A DNA stretch of 64,000 nt, from positions 992,001 to 1,056,000 of the forward strand of contig CAWAQA010000003.1 of the NCBI GenBank assembly GCA_963784065.1, written 5' to 3'. The stretch is from CAWAQA01 sp963784065 (GTDB taxonomy: Bacteria; Acidobacteriota; Vicinamibacteria; Vicinamibacterales; UBA2999). The notes under the pieces were generated by a model. The model had not been told where the DNA came from. It worked only from the letters and a program-made list of their open reading frames with translations, and made no database searches. Below are positions 56,130 to 64,000 of this stretch, one piece after another (position 1 is the first letter of the stretch; every line of letters begins with the position of its first letter). The translations under genes were made by a program, and so were the position numbers.

Positions 56130-58415
56130 TCAAGAGAGGCCGACAGCGCGCCGGTATGCCCACTCCGCACAGACGAGGCTCATCAACGCGATGAGGATAA
56201 TCGGCATGTTCCAGAGCTCACGCTCCTCGACGGAGGTGACTCCCCGGCCGGCGTAGCGGACGTCCTCCGCCATTCCCGCGACCGTCTCCGGCGTATAGAA
56301 GCGGCCGCCGGTCTCGTCCGCGATCCGCCGCAACGGCGGCTCGTGCATCGTGGCGTCGAAGTATTCCGCGTCGCTCGGACCGGCGCGGAGATAGGTGAGC
56401 CCCGAGCCGAGCTGCTTGCCGGCGCGCGCCGCGTCCACCGTGACCTCGTACGAGCCCGCTTCACTACTGACGAACGTGCCGCGGTACTGGCCGTCCTGCT
56501 CGCCGGTCCACGTCATCGGTACGTTGATGGTGCCGCCGCCCGGCTGCACCACGTGCGCGATCACGCTGGCGTCGTTCAGCTCCACGAACGTCGGATCGAC
56601 GACGGCGGCTTCGACGGTCACGGCCTCGCCCGGCTCGACACGCTCGACAGTCGTGCGCGCCTCGACGACGCTCGGCACGCCGTCCACCACCCAGCGGATC
56701 ATCTGCCGCCAGTAGTTCTCGTGCGTCTGGTCCTCGAGGCTGATCGACGCGTGCATCTGCCACTGCCATGTGTCCTGCAGCGTCATGGCGATCGCCCGGC
56801 CGCGGCCGAACTGCTGCCACGTGAGCACCGGCTGGGTGCGGCCGCGTTCGTCGGTGCCGTTCAGGAGCACCGTGGCGCCCGGCTTCGGCTGCAGCGGCTC
56901 GTTGACGGTGGTGACCTGCGGCAGTTCGCGCCACCGCGCCGCGGACGCCGCTTCCGTGCCGGCGATCTGCGTGACCGCGTGCGCCTGGCCGGCGCGCGTC
57001 GGCTGCACCTGGATCCGCGCCAGCTCCCCGGGCTCCGATGCGCGCGTCTTCGGATCGATCACGAGCGGCAGCGCGTCGGCCACGGGCGTGCCGCCGTAGC
57101 CCCCTTCGCCGAACGAGCGGGCGCCGCCGAGCATCAGCAGCGTCCCGCCACGCCGATCGACGAAGTCGGCGATCATCTGCAGCTGGTCGCCGGTGAACGC
57201 TGCCGCTTCGACGCTGCCCATGATCAGGGCGCGATACGAAAAGAGCTCTTCGCGTGTCTTCGGGAATCCGCCGACGAGCTCCTCGGGCTCGCCGCCGATG
57301 CGCAGGAACTTGTTGTCGGCCGTCCGCTGCAGCGCCACGATCTCGAGGTTCTCGTCTTCCGTCACGGCGCGGCGGATGAATTTCATCTCGAAGCGCGGCT
57401 CGCCCTCGAAGTAGAGAATCCGCTCCTTGCGATCGCGGACCTCGATGAGCGACTCGCGCACGTTGTTCTGCGCCACGACCTCGTCGGGCTGCTGCGCGAC
57501 GCGGAACTTGAACAGGCGCGGGCCGGCGTCGGTCACCGTCGCGCGTACGCGCGCGGTGGCGGGGCTGCCGTCTGCCGGGAGCACCACCTGCTGCGATCCG
57601 ACGATCCGCCCCTCGTCTTCGACGTCCACCGTCACCGTCCGCCCCGCGTAGCCGGTGTGCGTGATGATGATGTTGACCATCAGCGAGGCGTCCTTGAGGA
57701 CGCTCTTGGGCGTGCTGACGCGATCGATCTGGATGTCGCGCGGCAGCTGCGAGCTGCCGACGCCGACGGTGAAGACGGGGAGCTTCTCCGCCTTCAAGCC
57801 GAGCAGGGCGTCGCCGAGCGCCACGTCGCTGGTGTCTGCGCCGTCGGACACGAGCACCACGCCGGACACCGGCAGCCCCGCCAGCTCCTCACGCGCCCCC
57901 TCGAGCGAGGGCGCCAGCCGCGTCTGCGAGCCGGTGAAGGTGAGGCCGTCCTCGGACTCGATGCGGTTGGCCGTGGACGAGAAGCGGAACGTCCGGACCA
58001 GGAAACGCTCCGAAAGCGCCTTGATCAGCGGGCTGTCGGGCGAGCCGAACTGCTGGCGGACGAAATCGCCGCGCGGCTTGCCGGCCCAGTCGGGAATCTG
58101 CATGCTGCGCGAATCGTCGAGCAGCACGGCCACCACGTTCTGCTGCGGCACCGCCGCGCGCACCACGAGCGTCGGCCTGAACAGGCAGAAGAGGATCAGG
58201 GCCAGCACCAGCATGCGCAGCGCGGTCAGCACGAGGCGGTCGCGAAGGCGCCCCTTGTGCCGTACGCTGCGGTAGGTGATCACCGCCCCGGCCATGACGA
58301 CAGCCGCCAGCGCAGCCGCAGTCAGCGCCGCGCCGGTGACGTCGAAGCGGAACTCACCCTGCTGGAAGACGACTGGCCGATACGTGAAGAGTGCCTGGAA
58401 CAGCGTTTCGAACAC
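56130..58415 (-). CDS. Membrane VWA protein with glutamine-amidotransferase-like domain
   Basis: 761 residues. Two N-terminal helices (ALAAVVMAGAVITYRSV and LRMLVLALILFCLFRPTLV), a VWA domain with MIDAS VLLDDSRSMQIPDWAG and VVLVSDGADTSD, Ig-like segments, and a class I GATase-like fold (FVDRRGGTLLMLGGARSFGEGGYGG) without an obvious catalytic cysteine triad. One C-terminal helix (LWNMPIILIALMSLVCAEWAYRR). Similar proteins accompany BatA operons in Planctomycetes and Acidobacteria. Likely periplasmic sensor or scaffold of the MoxR complex. The frame is intact. Confidence 0.85.
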   Translation of the reverse strand: MFETLFQALFTYRPVVFQQGEFRFDVTGAALTAAALAAVVMAGAVITYRSVRHKGRLRDRLVLTALRMLVLALILFCLFRPTLVVRAAVPQQNVVAVLLDDSRSMQIPDWAGKPRGDFVRQQFGSPDSPLIKALSERFLVRTFRFSSTANRIESEDGLTFTGSQTRLAPSLEGAREELAGLPVSGVVLVSDGADTSDVALGDALLGLKAEKLPVFTVGVGSSQLPRDIQIDRVSTPKSVLKDASLMVNIIITHTGYAGRTVTVDVEDEGRIVGSQQVVLPADGSPATARVRATVTDAGPRLFKFRVAQQPDEVVAQNNVRESLIEVRDRKERILYFEGEPRFEMKFIRRAVTEDENLEIVALQRTADNKFLRIGGEPEELVGGFPKTREELFSYRALIMGSVEAAAFTGDQLQMIADFVDRRGGTLLMLGGARSFGEGGYGGTPVADALPLVIDPKTRASEPGELARIQVQPTRAGQAHAVTQIAGTEAASAARWRELPQVTTVNEPLQPKPGATVLLNGTDERGRTQPVLTWQQFGRGRAIAMTLQDTWQWQMHASISLEDQTHENYWRQMIRWVVDGVPSVVEARTTVERVEPGEAVTVEAAVVDPTFVELNDASVIAHVVQPGGGTINVPMTWTGEQDGQYRGTFVSSEAGSYEVTVDAARAGKQLGSGLTYLRAGPSDAEYFDATMHEPPLRRIADETGGRFYTPETVAGMAEDVRYAGRGVTSVEERELWNMPIILIALMSLVCAEWAYRRAVGLS

Positions 58416-58846
58416 GGGCTTCTCCCCAAGAGGGGGCGATCATACATGGTGGAGGGCCCGCGAGAAAGGCATACACGCGGCGGGCGGCCTGCGCATAGCT
58501 TGGTTCAGCTGGGCGTGCCGATGCAAGGAGCGTCCGCAGGGTTCAGCGCCAACCGCCAATAATGGCGGCCATCAGCGCAAAGCCGACGCGCGGGTCGGCG
58601 CCGACGTCCGCTGCGCCGGCGAACGCGGCCAGACTGAATGCCGATCGGCGCAGAAAAAAGGAGCGCCGTCCCGCGATTCCTGGTTGAGTTGGACTGCAGA
58701 AAGAGCCGGCACCCCGCAATTCTTCCGGCTGAAGCCGGAAGCCACCGGACTCGGACGTGTCCCGCATTCTCGTAGAGGCCGACCTTCAGGTCGGCCTGCG
58801 TGGCGCCCAAAGCCGTGGCTTCCGCCTTCAGGCGGAAGGGTGCGCC
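58416..58846. other. 431-bp intergenic region with three hairpin repeats, no convincing gene
   Basis: The half nearest the VWA gene shows no recognised feature. The other half holds CTTCCGGCTGAAGCCGGAAG (58722-58741), a 9-bp-stem TTCA hairpin (58776-58797) and CTTCCGCCTTCAGGCGGAAG (58819-58838), the last ending eight bases from the DUF4159 copy C stop. Open frames across it are short and composed of repeat sequence. Confidence 0.75.
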
Positions 58847-59695
58847 CTAATGCGTCATCGCGTACAGGAGCACGTTGATGCCCAGGGCGTACCCGTCCGG
58901 CGAGAAGCGGTAGAAGTAGGCCGGATCCTCGCCTTCGCGCTCCCACGAGTCGGCGACGTCCGTGTTGTGGGTCATGGCGACCATGATGCGGCCGTCCCGC
59001 TTGTCGCGAATCGCGCGGAAATATGCCTCCGGGCTGTCCGCCCCCCTCTCACGCGTCGTCGAGCCGCCGACGCCGCGCCAGAACTGGATATTCGTGATCT
59101 GCGGGATCTTCGTCACGTTGAACTGCGTGCTGAAAATCGGATCGGTCAGCGGCACGTCCTCGATCGGGAACTCCGCCGGCGGCAGCGCCTTCGCGAGCTC
59201 GCGTGTCCACTGCGCCCACGCCGCCGGGCCCCAGAAGTCATCGACCCAGAGAAAGCCCCCCTTTTCCAGGTAGAGACGGAGGCGATCGGCTTCGTTCTGC
59301 GTCAGGCCGATCGTGCCGACGTCGGACGCCACGGTATAGGGGCAGCCGAAGAGCGCATCATCGGTGAGCCGGACCACCCACTGCAGCGGCCGCCGCGCGC
59401 CGTTGAAGCTCACCGGCGTTTTCGTCAGCTCCGAGAGGCGGGTCATCAGGTTGATCTCGCCATACGGATAATCGGTGCGCCAGCCGCCGCCGTTCGGCTC
59501 ACGGCGGACGCTCGTGTACATGATGCGGCAGACGGTGAAGTTGCGGTCCGGCATGTCGGACGGCGCCCATCGCACGGGCTCGTCGAACCCGAATCCACCG
59601 AAGCCGCGCCCGAACTGGCCGTACGCGTAGCTTGCCGTGGCCGCCACCACGGTCAGCGCGAGCAGCGCCGTTCGCGGGCTCGGCGCGCGCATCAC
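58847..59695 (-). CDS. DUF4159-domain exported protein, copy C
   Basis: 282 residues with a signal peptide (RTALLALTVVAATASYAYGQ). Same motif order as copy B: RTDYPYGEINLMTRLSELTK, LEKGGFLWVDDFWGPAAWAQ, ITNIQFWRGVGG, VAMTHNTDVADSWEREGEDP and GYALGINVLLYAMTH. The start (58-59 kb side) overlaps the YdjM-like gene stop by four bases. Copies B and C differ mainly between residues 20 and 60, so they likely work on different partners or replaced one another. Confidence 0.87.
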   Translation of the reverse strand: MMRAPSPRTALLALTVVAATASYAYGQFGRGFGGFGFDEPVRWAPSDMPDRNFTVCRIMYTSVRREPNGGGWRTDYPYGEINLMTRLSELTKTPVSFNGARRPLQWVVRLTDDALFGCPYTVASDVGTIGLTQNEADRLRLYLEKGGFLWVDDFWGPAAWAQWTRELAKALPPAEFPIEDVPLTDPIFSTQFNVTKIPQITNIQFWRGVGGSTTRERGADSPEAYFRAIRDKRDGRIMVAMTHNTDVADSWEREGEDPAYFYRFSPDGYALGINVLLYAMTH

Positions 59696-60249
59696 TTCTT
59701 GCCGTCGTAGCGGCCGGCTGACGCCGGACCGACGTACACGCGCCGCAGCGAAACGGCGGCGACGAATATCGCCGACGGTACCCAGATCCAGCGCAACTCG
59801 CTGGCGATCACGCTCACGCCGCGGGCGCTGAAGAAGTTGGGACCGATCGGCGACACCTCAATCGGCCTCCAGGGCAGGAAAAACCGCTCGTTGCTGAAAG
59901 GGGCCAGGAGCGCCACGCCGAGCCCGCCGTCGGTCAACGCGTCGAGAAGCGCGTGCGACGCGGTGACGAGGGCGAAGTAGACGGCGAGCCAGACGCGCCG
60001 GACCGAGCGCTCGCCGTAGAGCGCGGCGACGACGATGCCGACGACCGCGGCAAAGAAGAAAGAGTGCGAGAGGCCGCGATGCCCCAGCATGTCGGCGTAG
60101 CGGATTCCGAACGGGAAGCCGATGACGTCGGCATCAGGGAGCATCGAGCACGCCGCTGTCCACACCCAGAACCGCGGCGGAAGCCGCCGCTCCGGATATG
60201 CATGGGCCACCGCCGCCGCCGCAATCGCGTGCGAGAAGATCGTTGGCAC
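59692..60249 (-). CDS. YdjM-like membrane protein (metal-dependent hydrolase-like, DUF457)
   Basis: 185 residues with four transmembrane helices. Family motifs: MPTIFSHAIAAAAVAHAYPE, MLPDADVIGF, HRGLSHSFFFA and TASHALLDALTDGGLG, with histidine/aspartate positions that resemble a metal site. Annotated in databases as inner-membrane metal-dependent hydrolases, activity unproven. The C-terminal VGPASAGRYDGKK is encoded by GTCCGGCGTCAGCCGGCC, a hairpin-like sequence related to the intergenic repeats, so a repeat may have become part of the coding end. Head gene of the operon. Confidence 0.82.
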   Translation of the reverse strand: MPTIFSHAIAAAAVAHAYPERRLPPRFWVWTAACSMLPDADVIGFPFGIRYADMLGHRGLSHSFFFAAVVGIVVAALYGERSVRRVWLAVYFALVTASHALLDALTDGGLGVALLAPFSNERFFLPWRPIEVSPIGPNFFSARGVSVIASELRWIWVPSAIFVAAVSLRRVYVGPASAGRYDGKK

Positions 60250-60312
60250 TCACTGCATCCTACAGCGATCCGCGGCCCGGGGCGCGTAACGCCAGGGCCG
60301 CGGTGGAATTCA

Positions 60313-60543
60313 ATCGCGGAGATCGCGGAGGAGCGGAGATCGCGGAGGACGGACGGTCGTTCGTCCGGCCGCCTCCGGCGGCCCCGCGTGACGGGACGCC
60401 CCGATCAACAAACCGTGATCAGGAGACGGTTGGGGTTTGTTGATCGGGGCGTCCCGTCACGCGGTGTCGGCCTGCTGCGCGGGCCGACCGATCGAACGAC
60501 CGTGAACCCTCTGCGCCCTCTGCCCCTCTGCGTTCTCTGCGAT
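60313..60543. repeat. 231-bp palindrome with perfect 31-bp stem core
   Basis: The core arms 60384-60414 and 60434-60464 are perfect inverse copies of 31 bp (containing GACGCCCCGATCAACAAACC) around a 19-nt loop. Outside them ACGGTCGTTCG (60353-60363) pairs with CGAACGACCGT (60493-60503). The outermost 40 bp on each side, GATCGCGGA-type units on the left and CTCTGCG-type units on the right, are imperfect inverses. It lies between the divergent YdjM-like and Dabb genes. See findings. Confidence 0.9.
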
Positions 60544-60595
60544 GGCTTTCTCCGCCGCCTCGGCTTCCTCTGCGTCCTTCGATACGATACCGCCC

Positions 60596-60898
60596 ATGGT
60601 CAGACACATCGTGTTCTGGAAATTGAAGGACAGCATCACCGGCCGCGATCGCGCGGAGGTGCTGGCGAGGATCAAGGACGGGTTCGAGGCGCTGCCCGGC
60701 AGGATCCCGGGGTTGCAGACGATTGAGATCGGGTTCGACTTCAGCCAGGGCCCCGAGTCGGCCGACATCATTCTCTACTCGGAATTCGAGTCGCGCGCCG
60801 CGCTCGAGGGCTACGCGAGCCACCCGCTCCACACCGCGCTGGTTCCCCTGGTCCGCGACGTGAGGGTGGAGCGGCGCGTCGGCGACTACGAACGGTAG
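60596..60898 (+). CDS. Dabb-family (stress-responsive alpha/beta barrel) protein
   Basis: 100 residues from ATG 60596 (MVRHIVFWKLKDSITGRDRA). Dimeric ferredoxin-like fold marked by HIVFWKLKD, PGLQTIEIGFDFSQGPESAD, and YASHPLHTALV near the end. Members occur in plants and bacteria with varied or unknown roles. The palindrome 60313-60543 lies directly upstream, 52 bases from the start. It converges on the acyltransferase gene (4-base gap). Confidence 0.87.
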   Translation: MVRHIVFWKLKDSITGRDRAEVLARIKDGFEALPGRIPGLQTIEIGFDFSQGPESADIILYSEFESRAALEGYASHPLHTALVPLVRDVRVERRVGDYER

Positions 60899-60902
60899 GA
60901 GC

Positions 60903-62084
60903 TCAGACGAGCAGCAACAGGGCGCCTGCCGCGAATGCTCCTCCCATGACCCAACGCGCGGTGCGCGGGCGCGTGTGCTTCAGGCGGTTCCAGCCCCACG
61001 CCAGCAGCACCATCAGGCCGACGATCGCCCCGACGAGCGGGAGCGTCTGCAGGGGACGCAGGGTCTCGCCAAAGTACTGGACGAGTCCCCTGTTCCACAC
61101 CGAACCGTAGACGATGCAGAGGTGGACGAAATAGATCAGGAGGGATTCCTGCGCGACCGCGCCGAAGACGTGCGGAAGGTGCGTGACCGCCTTGCTCAGA
61201 TGCGCGGTGACGCCGAGGATGACCAGCGAGACGCCGGTCCGCAGCATGAACTCGCCCGGGATTCCGCTGCCCGCGCCCGGACCGAAGACATCGATCCCGG
61301 CGAGCCGCGCCCACAGGGCGGCGACGGTGAGCGCGGCGCCGGCGCCAATCAGCACGCGGTTGGCGAACGCCGCCAGGTGCGACGCGCCCCAGCGCGCGTA
61401 GAGTTGTCCGGCGGCGGCGCCGATCAGCACCGATGCCGCGAACGGGAACAACGGGAATTGCGACCCGTTCGCCGGCGACAGATACGATGCCAGCGCGAGC
61501 GGCAGCACGTCCGTCCAGTCGCGCCGCCAGACCGCGGGCGTGAGCGTGATCGTCAGCACCGCGAGCACGAAGGACGCGGCCATGAAGACGCGGCGGCTCC
61601 GGCTCGCCATCACGAGCACCTGGATCAGGATGAACATCGCGCCGATGAGCTGCAGGACGTCGACGGCCAGAAACGCCGCCCACCGCTCGGGGCTGACGTC
61701 GGCGAGCGCCGCCACGTTGCCGACCGGAAAGTGCAGCGCATAGCCGAGCACGATGAAGAGGGTGAAGCGGCGGAGGCGCTTGACGACCGCCGGCGAGACG
61801 TACATGTGCGCGGGCCAGTGCCGCGTCGTGGCGATGCTGAACGCGAAGCCGGAAAGCAGGAGGAACAGGCTCGAGGTCAGGCCGCGCTGGAACACCCAGG
61901 CGTCGTACCAAGGGCCGGACCGGTGCTCGGGCGCGAGAAGGGCGCTGATCGTGTGCCCGTAGACCATGAGCACGACCGCCAGCGCGCGCGCCAGGTCGAT
62001 GAAGATGACCCGTCGTGCATGAACGCCGGGAGCCGTCTCCGGCACGCCCGCGCCGCGCGGCGCGGCCACCGCGCCCGCCTTCAC
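60903..62084 (-). CDS. Multi-spanning membrane acyltransferase-like protein (HGSNAT/DUF1624 group)
   Basis: 393 residues from GTG 62084, overlapping the DUF2721 stop (GTGA). About ten transmembrane helices. The first, RVIFIDLARALAVVLMVYGHT, has the D-L-A-R...M...H pattern of heparan-alpha-glucosaminide acetyltransferase-like proteins; VYGHT supplies the histidine proposed to be catalytic in the family. It probably transfers an acyl group to a cell-surface sugar or lipid, substrate unknown. Confidence 0.8.
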   Translation of the reverse strand: MKAGAVAAPRGAGVPETAPGVHARRVIFIDLARALAVVLMVYGHTISALLAPEHRSGPWYDAWVFQRGLTSSLFLLLSGFAFSIATTRHWPAHMYVSPAVVKRLRRFTLFIVLGYALHFPVGNVAALADVSPERWAAFLAVDVLQLIGAMFILIQVLVMASRSRRVFMAASFVLAVLTITLTPAVWRRDWTDVLPLALASYLSPANGSQFPLFPFAASVLIGAAAGQLYARWGASHLAAFANRVLIGAGAALTVAALWARLAGIDVFGPGAGSGIPGEFMLRTGVSLVILGVTAHLSKAVTHLPHVFGAVAQESLLIYFVHLCIVYGSVWNRGLVQYFGETLRPLQTLPLVGAIVGLMVLLAWGWNRLKHTRPRTARWVMGGAFAAGALLLLV

Positions 62085-62566
62085 GATTGCCTCAGCGTGG
62101 CACGGGCCTGCGCCACGCGGGTCTGCAGGTGGGCGACCGCAATCCTCGTCTCTCGCACCAGCACGACGGCGCCGTGCATCAACGCGCTCACCCCGATCGT
62201 CCCGGCCGCCAGGCCGAGGAGCTCGAAGCCGATCACGATCGGACGCGGACCGGCGGCCGCCGCGGCCGCGCCGATCAGCGACACGAGCGTCGCCAGCGCG
62301 AACCCGGCGAGCGCCACGTAGAAGCTGCGCAGGACGCGCAGCAGCATCACGGCCCGGTCCTGCGTGATGACGAGGTCGCGCATGGAGCGGCTCCGCTTCT
62401 CCCCGTCGGCATCCGCTTCGACCTGTCGCAACAGCTCGCGCGCGCGGTCCACGGCCCGTGCCAGCCGGTTGCTCGTGCTCATGGCGAGCACGGCGCACGC
62501 ATTGGTCAGGATGGCCGGCGCGACGATCAGCGACAGCGCGGCAAACGGGTTGACGGACGATTCCAT
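62081..62566 (-). CDS. DUF2721 membrane protein
   Basis: 161 residues: an N-terminal helix (LSLIVAPAILTNACAVLAM), a charged cytoplasmic loop with heptad-like DRARELLRQVEADADGEKRS, and two further helices. The family matches the DUF2721 layout; no function is established. It lies one base beyond the SGNH hydrolase stop and overlaps the acyltransferase, so three genes form an operon. Confidence 0.82.
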   Translation of the reverse strand: MESSVNPFAALSLIVAPAILTNACAVLAMSTSNRLARAVDRARELLRQVEADADGEKRSRSMRDLVITQDRAVMLLRVLRSFYVALAGFALATLVSLIGAAAAAAGPRPIVIGFELLGLAAGTIGVSALMHGAVVLVRETRIAVAHLQTRVAQARATLRQS

Positions 62567-62567
62567 G

Positions 62568-63241
62568 TCATCGTGCGTTCAGAAGCGGACGGAGCAGCGC
62601 CGACCACAGCTCGTATCCGTGCGCCGTCAGGTGCAGCCCGTCGGGGACGAAGAGCTCCGGGCGCGGCGTCTCCGTCCCAGCCCAGCATCGCCTGGTCGAC
62701 GTCCACGAACGCGATGTTGTCGTCGTGCCCGGCGAAGCCGCGAATCAGCCCGTTGGCCAGCCGCATCCGCTCGACGACCGTCCAGCGCTGCAGGCTCGGC
62801 TTGATGCCGATGAATATGATGCGGACCTCCGGCAGCGCGGCGCGCACCGTCCGCACGAACTGCTCGAAGCGGATCGCCACCTGCTCCGAGGTCGCGCCTC
62901 CGTAGATGTCGTTGTCGCCGGCATAGACGACGACGATCCGCGGCTTGTAGGCGATGACGATGCGGTCGGCGTAGCGAACGAGATCCGAGAGCTGCGACCC
63001 GCCGAAGCCGCGGTTGATGATCGTCAGCCCCGGGAAATATTTCTCCACGTCCCAGAGCCGGATGCTGGAGCTGCCGGCGAACACGATCTGGCCCGAAGGC
63101 GGCGGCGAGAGGCGGTCGCGCGCCTCGAACTCGGCGATGCTCGGCCTCCCAGACGCCGGCGGACTGCGCCGCCGCGGCGGCGGCCGCCAGGAGAAGACCG
63201 GCGATCGACAGCGCGACGGCGAACGCAGTGCGGCTTCTCAT
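62568..63241 (-). CDS. Exported SGNH/GDSL hydrolase (frame changes at about 63139 and 62672)
   Basis: Start ATG 63241 or 63244 with a signal peptide (AFAVALSIAGLLLAAAAAAA). The frame changes near 63139 to reach block I FAGSSSIRLWD (serine in GSSS rather than GDSL), then GFGGSQLSDL, VVVYAGDNDIYGG and IKPSLQRW. A second change near 62672 gives the terminal DGLHLTAHGYELW, which contains the catalytic Asp and His. About 224 residues. GSSS-type members are typically esterases of surface glycans. Without repair the active site would be split. Confidence 0.78.
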
Positions 63242-63274
63242 CACCGTGGGGCTCCTACGTTGGACGTGTGGCGC

Positions 63275-64000
63275 CTACCTCGGACGCGCCTCGATCACGG
63301 AGAGCGGCGATTGCGTCGGCACGATTCGCGTCAGCTCGAAGCCGGCGCGCTCGAACAACGCGCCGAACTCGGCGGCCGTGCGCTCCTTGCCGCCGGGCAG
63401 GAGCAGCATCTCGAGATCGATCAGCTTGCCCATGTCCGGCTGGTTGCCTGCCTGGATGACGGTGTCGAGCAGGATGACCTTGCCGTGCGGCTTTCCCTCG
63501 AGCGCCCGGCGGATGTTCTTCAGGATGACCACCGACTTCTCATCGTCCCAGTCGTGGATGATGTGCTTCATGATGTAGGCGTCGCCGCCAGGCGGCACCG
63601 CGGTGAAGAAGTCGCCCGCCGCCAGCTCGACGCGGTCCTTGACGCCGAACTCCTCGAGCCGGTTGCCGGCGAGGACGTGCTCGAGATCGAAGAGGACGCC
63701 GCGCATCCGCGGATACTCGCGCAGGATCGACGCCAGGATCATCCCGTGGCCGCCGGCGATGTCCACCAGCACGTCGATGCCGCTGAAATCGTACGCCTGC
63801 AGCGCCGCCGGCGCGACGGTCGCGCTGAATGCCGTCATCGCGTTGTTGAAGCGGTCGGCAAGGTCGGTGTCGCGCGTGAAGTACTCGAAGACGGGCATGC
63901 CGACGACTTTCTCGCCAACCGTCTGCCCGGTCTGCACGGCGGAGAGCATCTCCGCGTAGACCCGGTAGTGGAAGGGGTCGCACATCCACAGGATCATGTC
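63275..64000 (-). CDS. O-methyltransferase (acetylserotonin/hydroxyindole type), N-terminus beyond window
   Basis: The frame is open to the right edge; an internal methionine at 63997 is not the true start because the N-terminal dimerisation domain is missing. Seen are the SAM motif VLVDIAGGHGMILASIL, catalytic-type MKHIIHDWDDEKSVVILKNI and the end IVPTQSPLSVIEARPR. It resembles class II plant-like O-methyltransferases common in secondary metabolism. The gene lies 34 bp upstream of the SGNH hydrolase on the same strand. Confidence 0.85.
   Translation of the reverse strand, partial: DMILWMCDPFHYRVYAEMLSAVQTGQTVGEKVVGMPVFEYFTRDTDLADRFNNAMTAFSATVAPAALQAYDFSGIDVLVDIAGGHGMILASILREYPRMRGVLFDLEHVLAGNRLEEFGVKDRVELAAGDFFTAVPPGGDAYIMKHIIHDWDDEKSVVILKNIRRALEGKPHGKVILLDTVIQAGNQPDMGKLIDLEMLLLPGGKERTAAEFGALFERAGFELTRIVPTQSPLSVIEARPR

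Noticed and set aside
58505..58810. Short open frames in the 431-bp gap before DUF4159 copy C
   Set aside because: They are built largely from the hairpin repeats, have no ribosome site and no domain.

Overview
The window is GC-rich bacterial chromosome, and its gene content points to Acidobacteriota, most likely the Vicinamibacteria lineage. Pointers are a GldA/GldF/GldG-type ABC system, a long MoxR-DUF58-BatA-DUF4175-DUF4159 operon with three DUF4159 paralogues, a PknB-type kinase fused to TolB-like and TPR modules, and very many palindromic intergenic repeats. This assignment is inferred from protein families; there is no rRNA gene here. I see no transposase, phage gene, CRISPR array or plasmid function.

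Layout. 1-7135 (minus strand): a secreted beta-propeller protein cut by the window edge, a response regulator with a degenerate HD-GYP domain, then a pilus/secretion set in MSHA order (secretin MshL, ATPase MshM, TPR protein MshN) with a pseudopilin. 7243-10523: GldG, GldF and GldA. 10683-12222: a small membrane protein, an orphan DNA adenine methylase and a zinc-ribbon protein. 12379-21108: tRNA-Leu(UAG) and the housekeeping run tig-clpP-clpX-lon-engB-rho-rpmE. 21232-26263: a zinc-ribbon protein, an AlkB-like dioxygenase and the DNA-repair pair MrfB/MrfA. 26364-42015: metabolic and regulatory genes (two SDRs, zinc alcohol dehydrogenase, SRPBCC protein, Ser/Thr kinase, amino-acid permease, M20 peptidase, YpfJ-type metalloprotease, AraC regulator, ferredoxin reductase-like protein, VOC protein, cystathionine beta-synthase, DinB). 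42115-44239: a BON-domain protein and a DEAD-box helicase. 44328-60249 (minus strand): the large envelope operon. 60596-64000: a Dabb protein, membrane acyltransferase, DUF2721 protein, SGNH hydrolase and a truncated methyltransferase.

Two window-wide properties matter for any user. First, at least 16 otherwise well-conserved genes, including tig, clpX and the MoxR ATPase, are interrupted by about 23 single-base frame changes, several at homopolymers. This looks like residual indel error in a long-read assembly rather than gene decay. I annotate each such gene at full length and give the frame-change position. Second, the intergenic spaces are filled with several unrelated families of imperfect palindromes: CACAGAG-type, GGGCCTCAGG-type, GTAGACCG-type, GCAGGCAGCCGG-type, and short hairpins with a TTCA or TGAA loop. 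They occupy nearly every gap of the tig-rpmE cluster and culminate in a 231-bp palindrome with a perfect 31-bp stem core at 60313-60543. These elements are the most unusual thing in the window.
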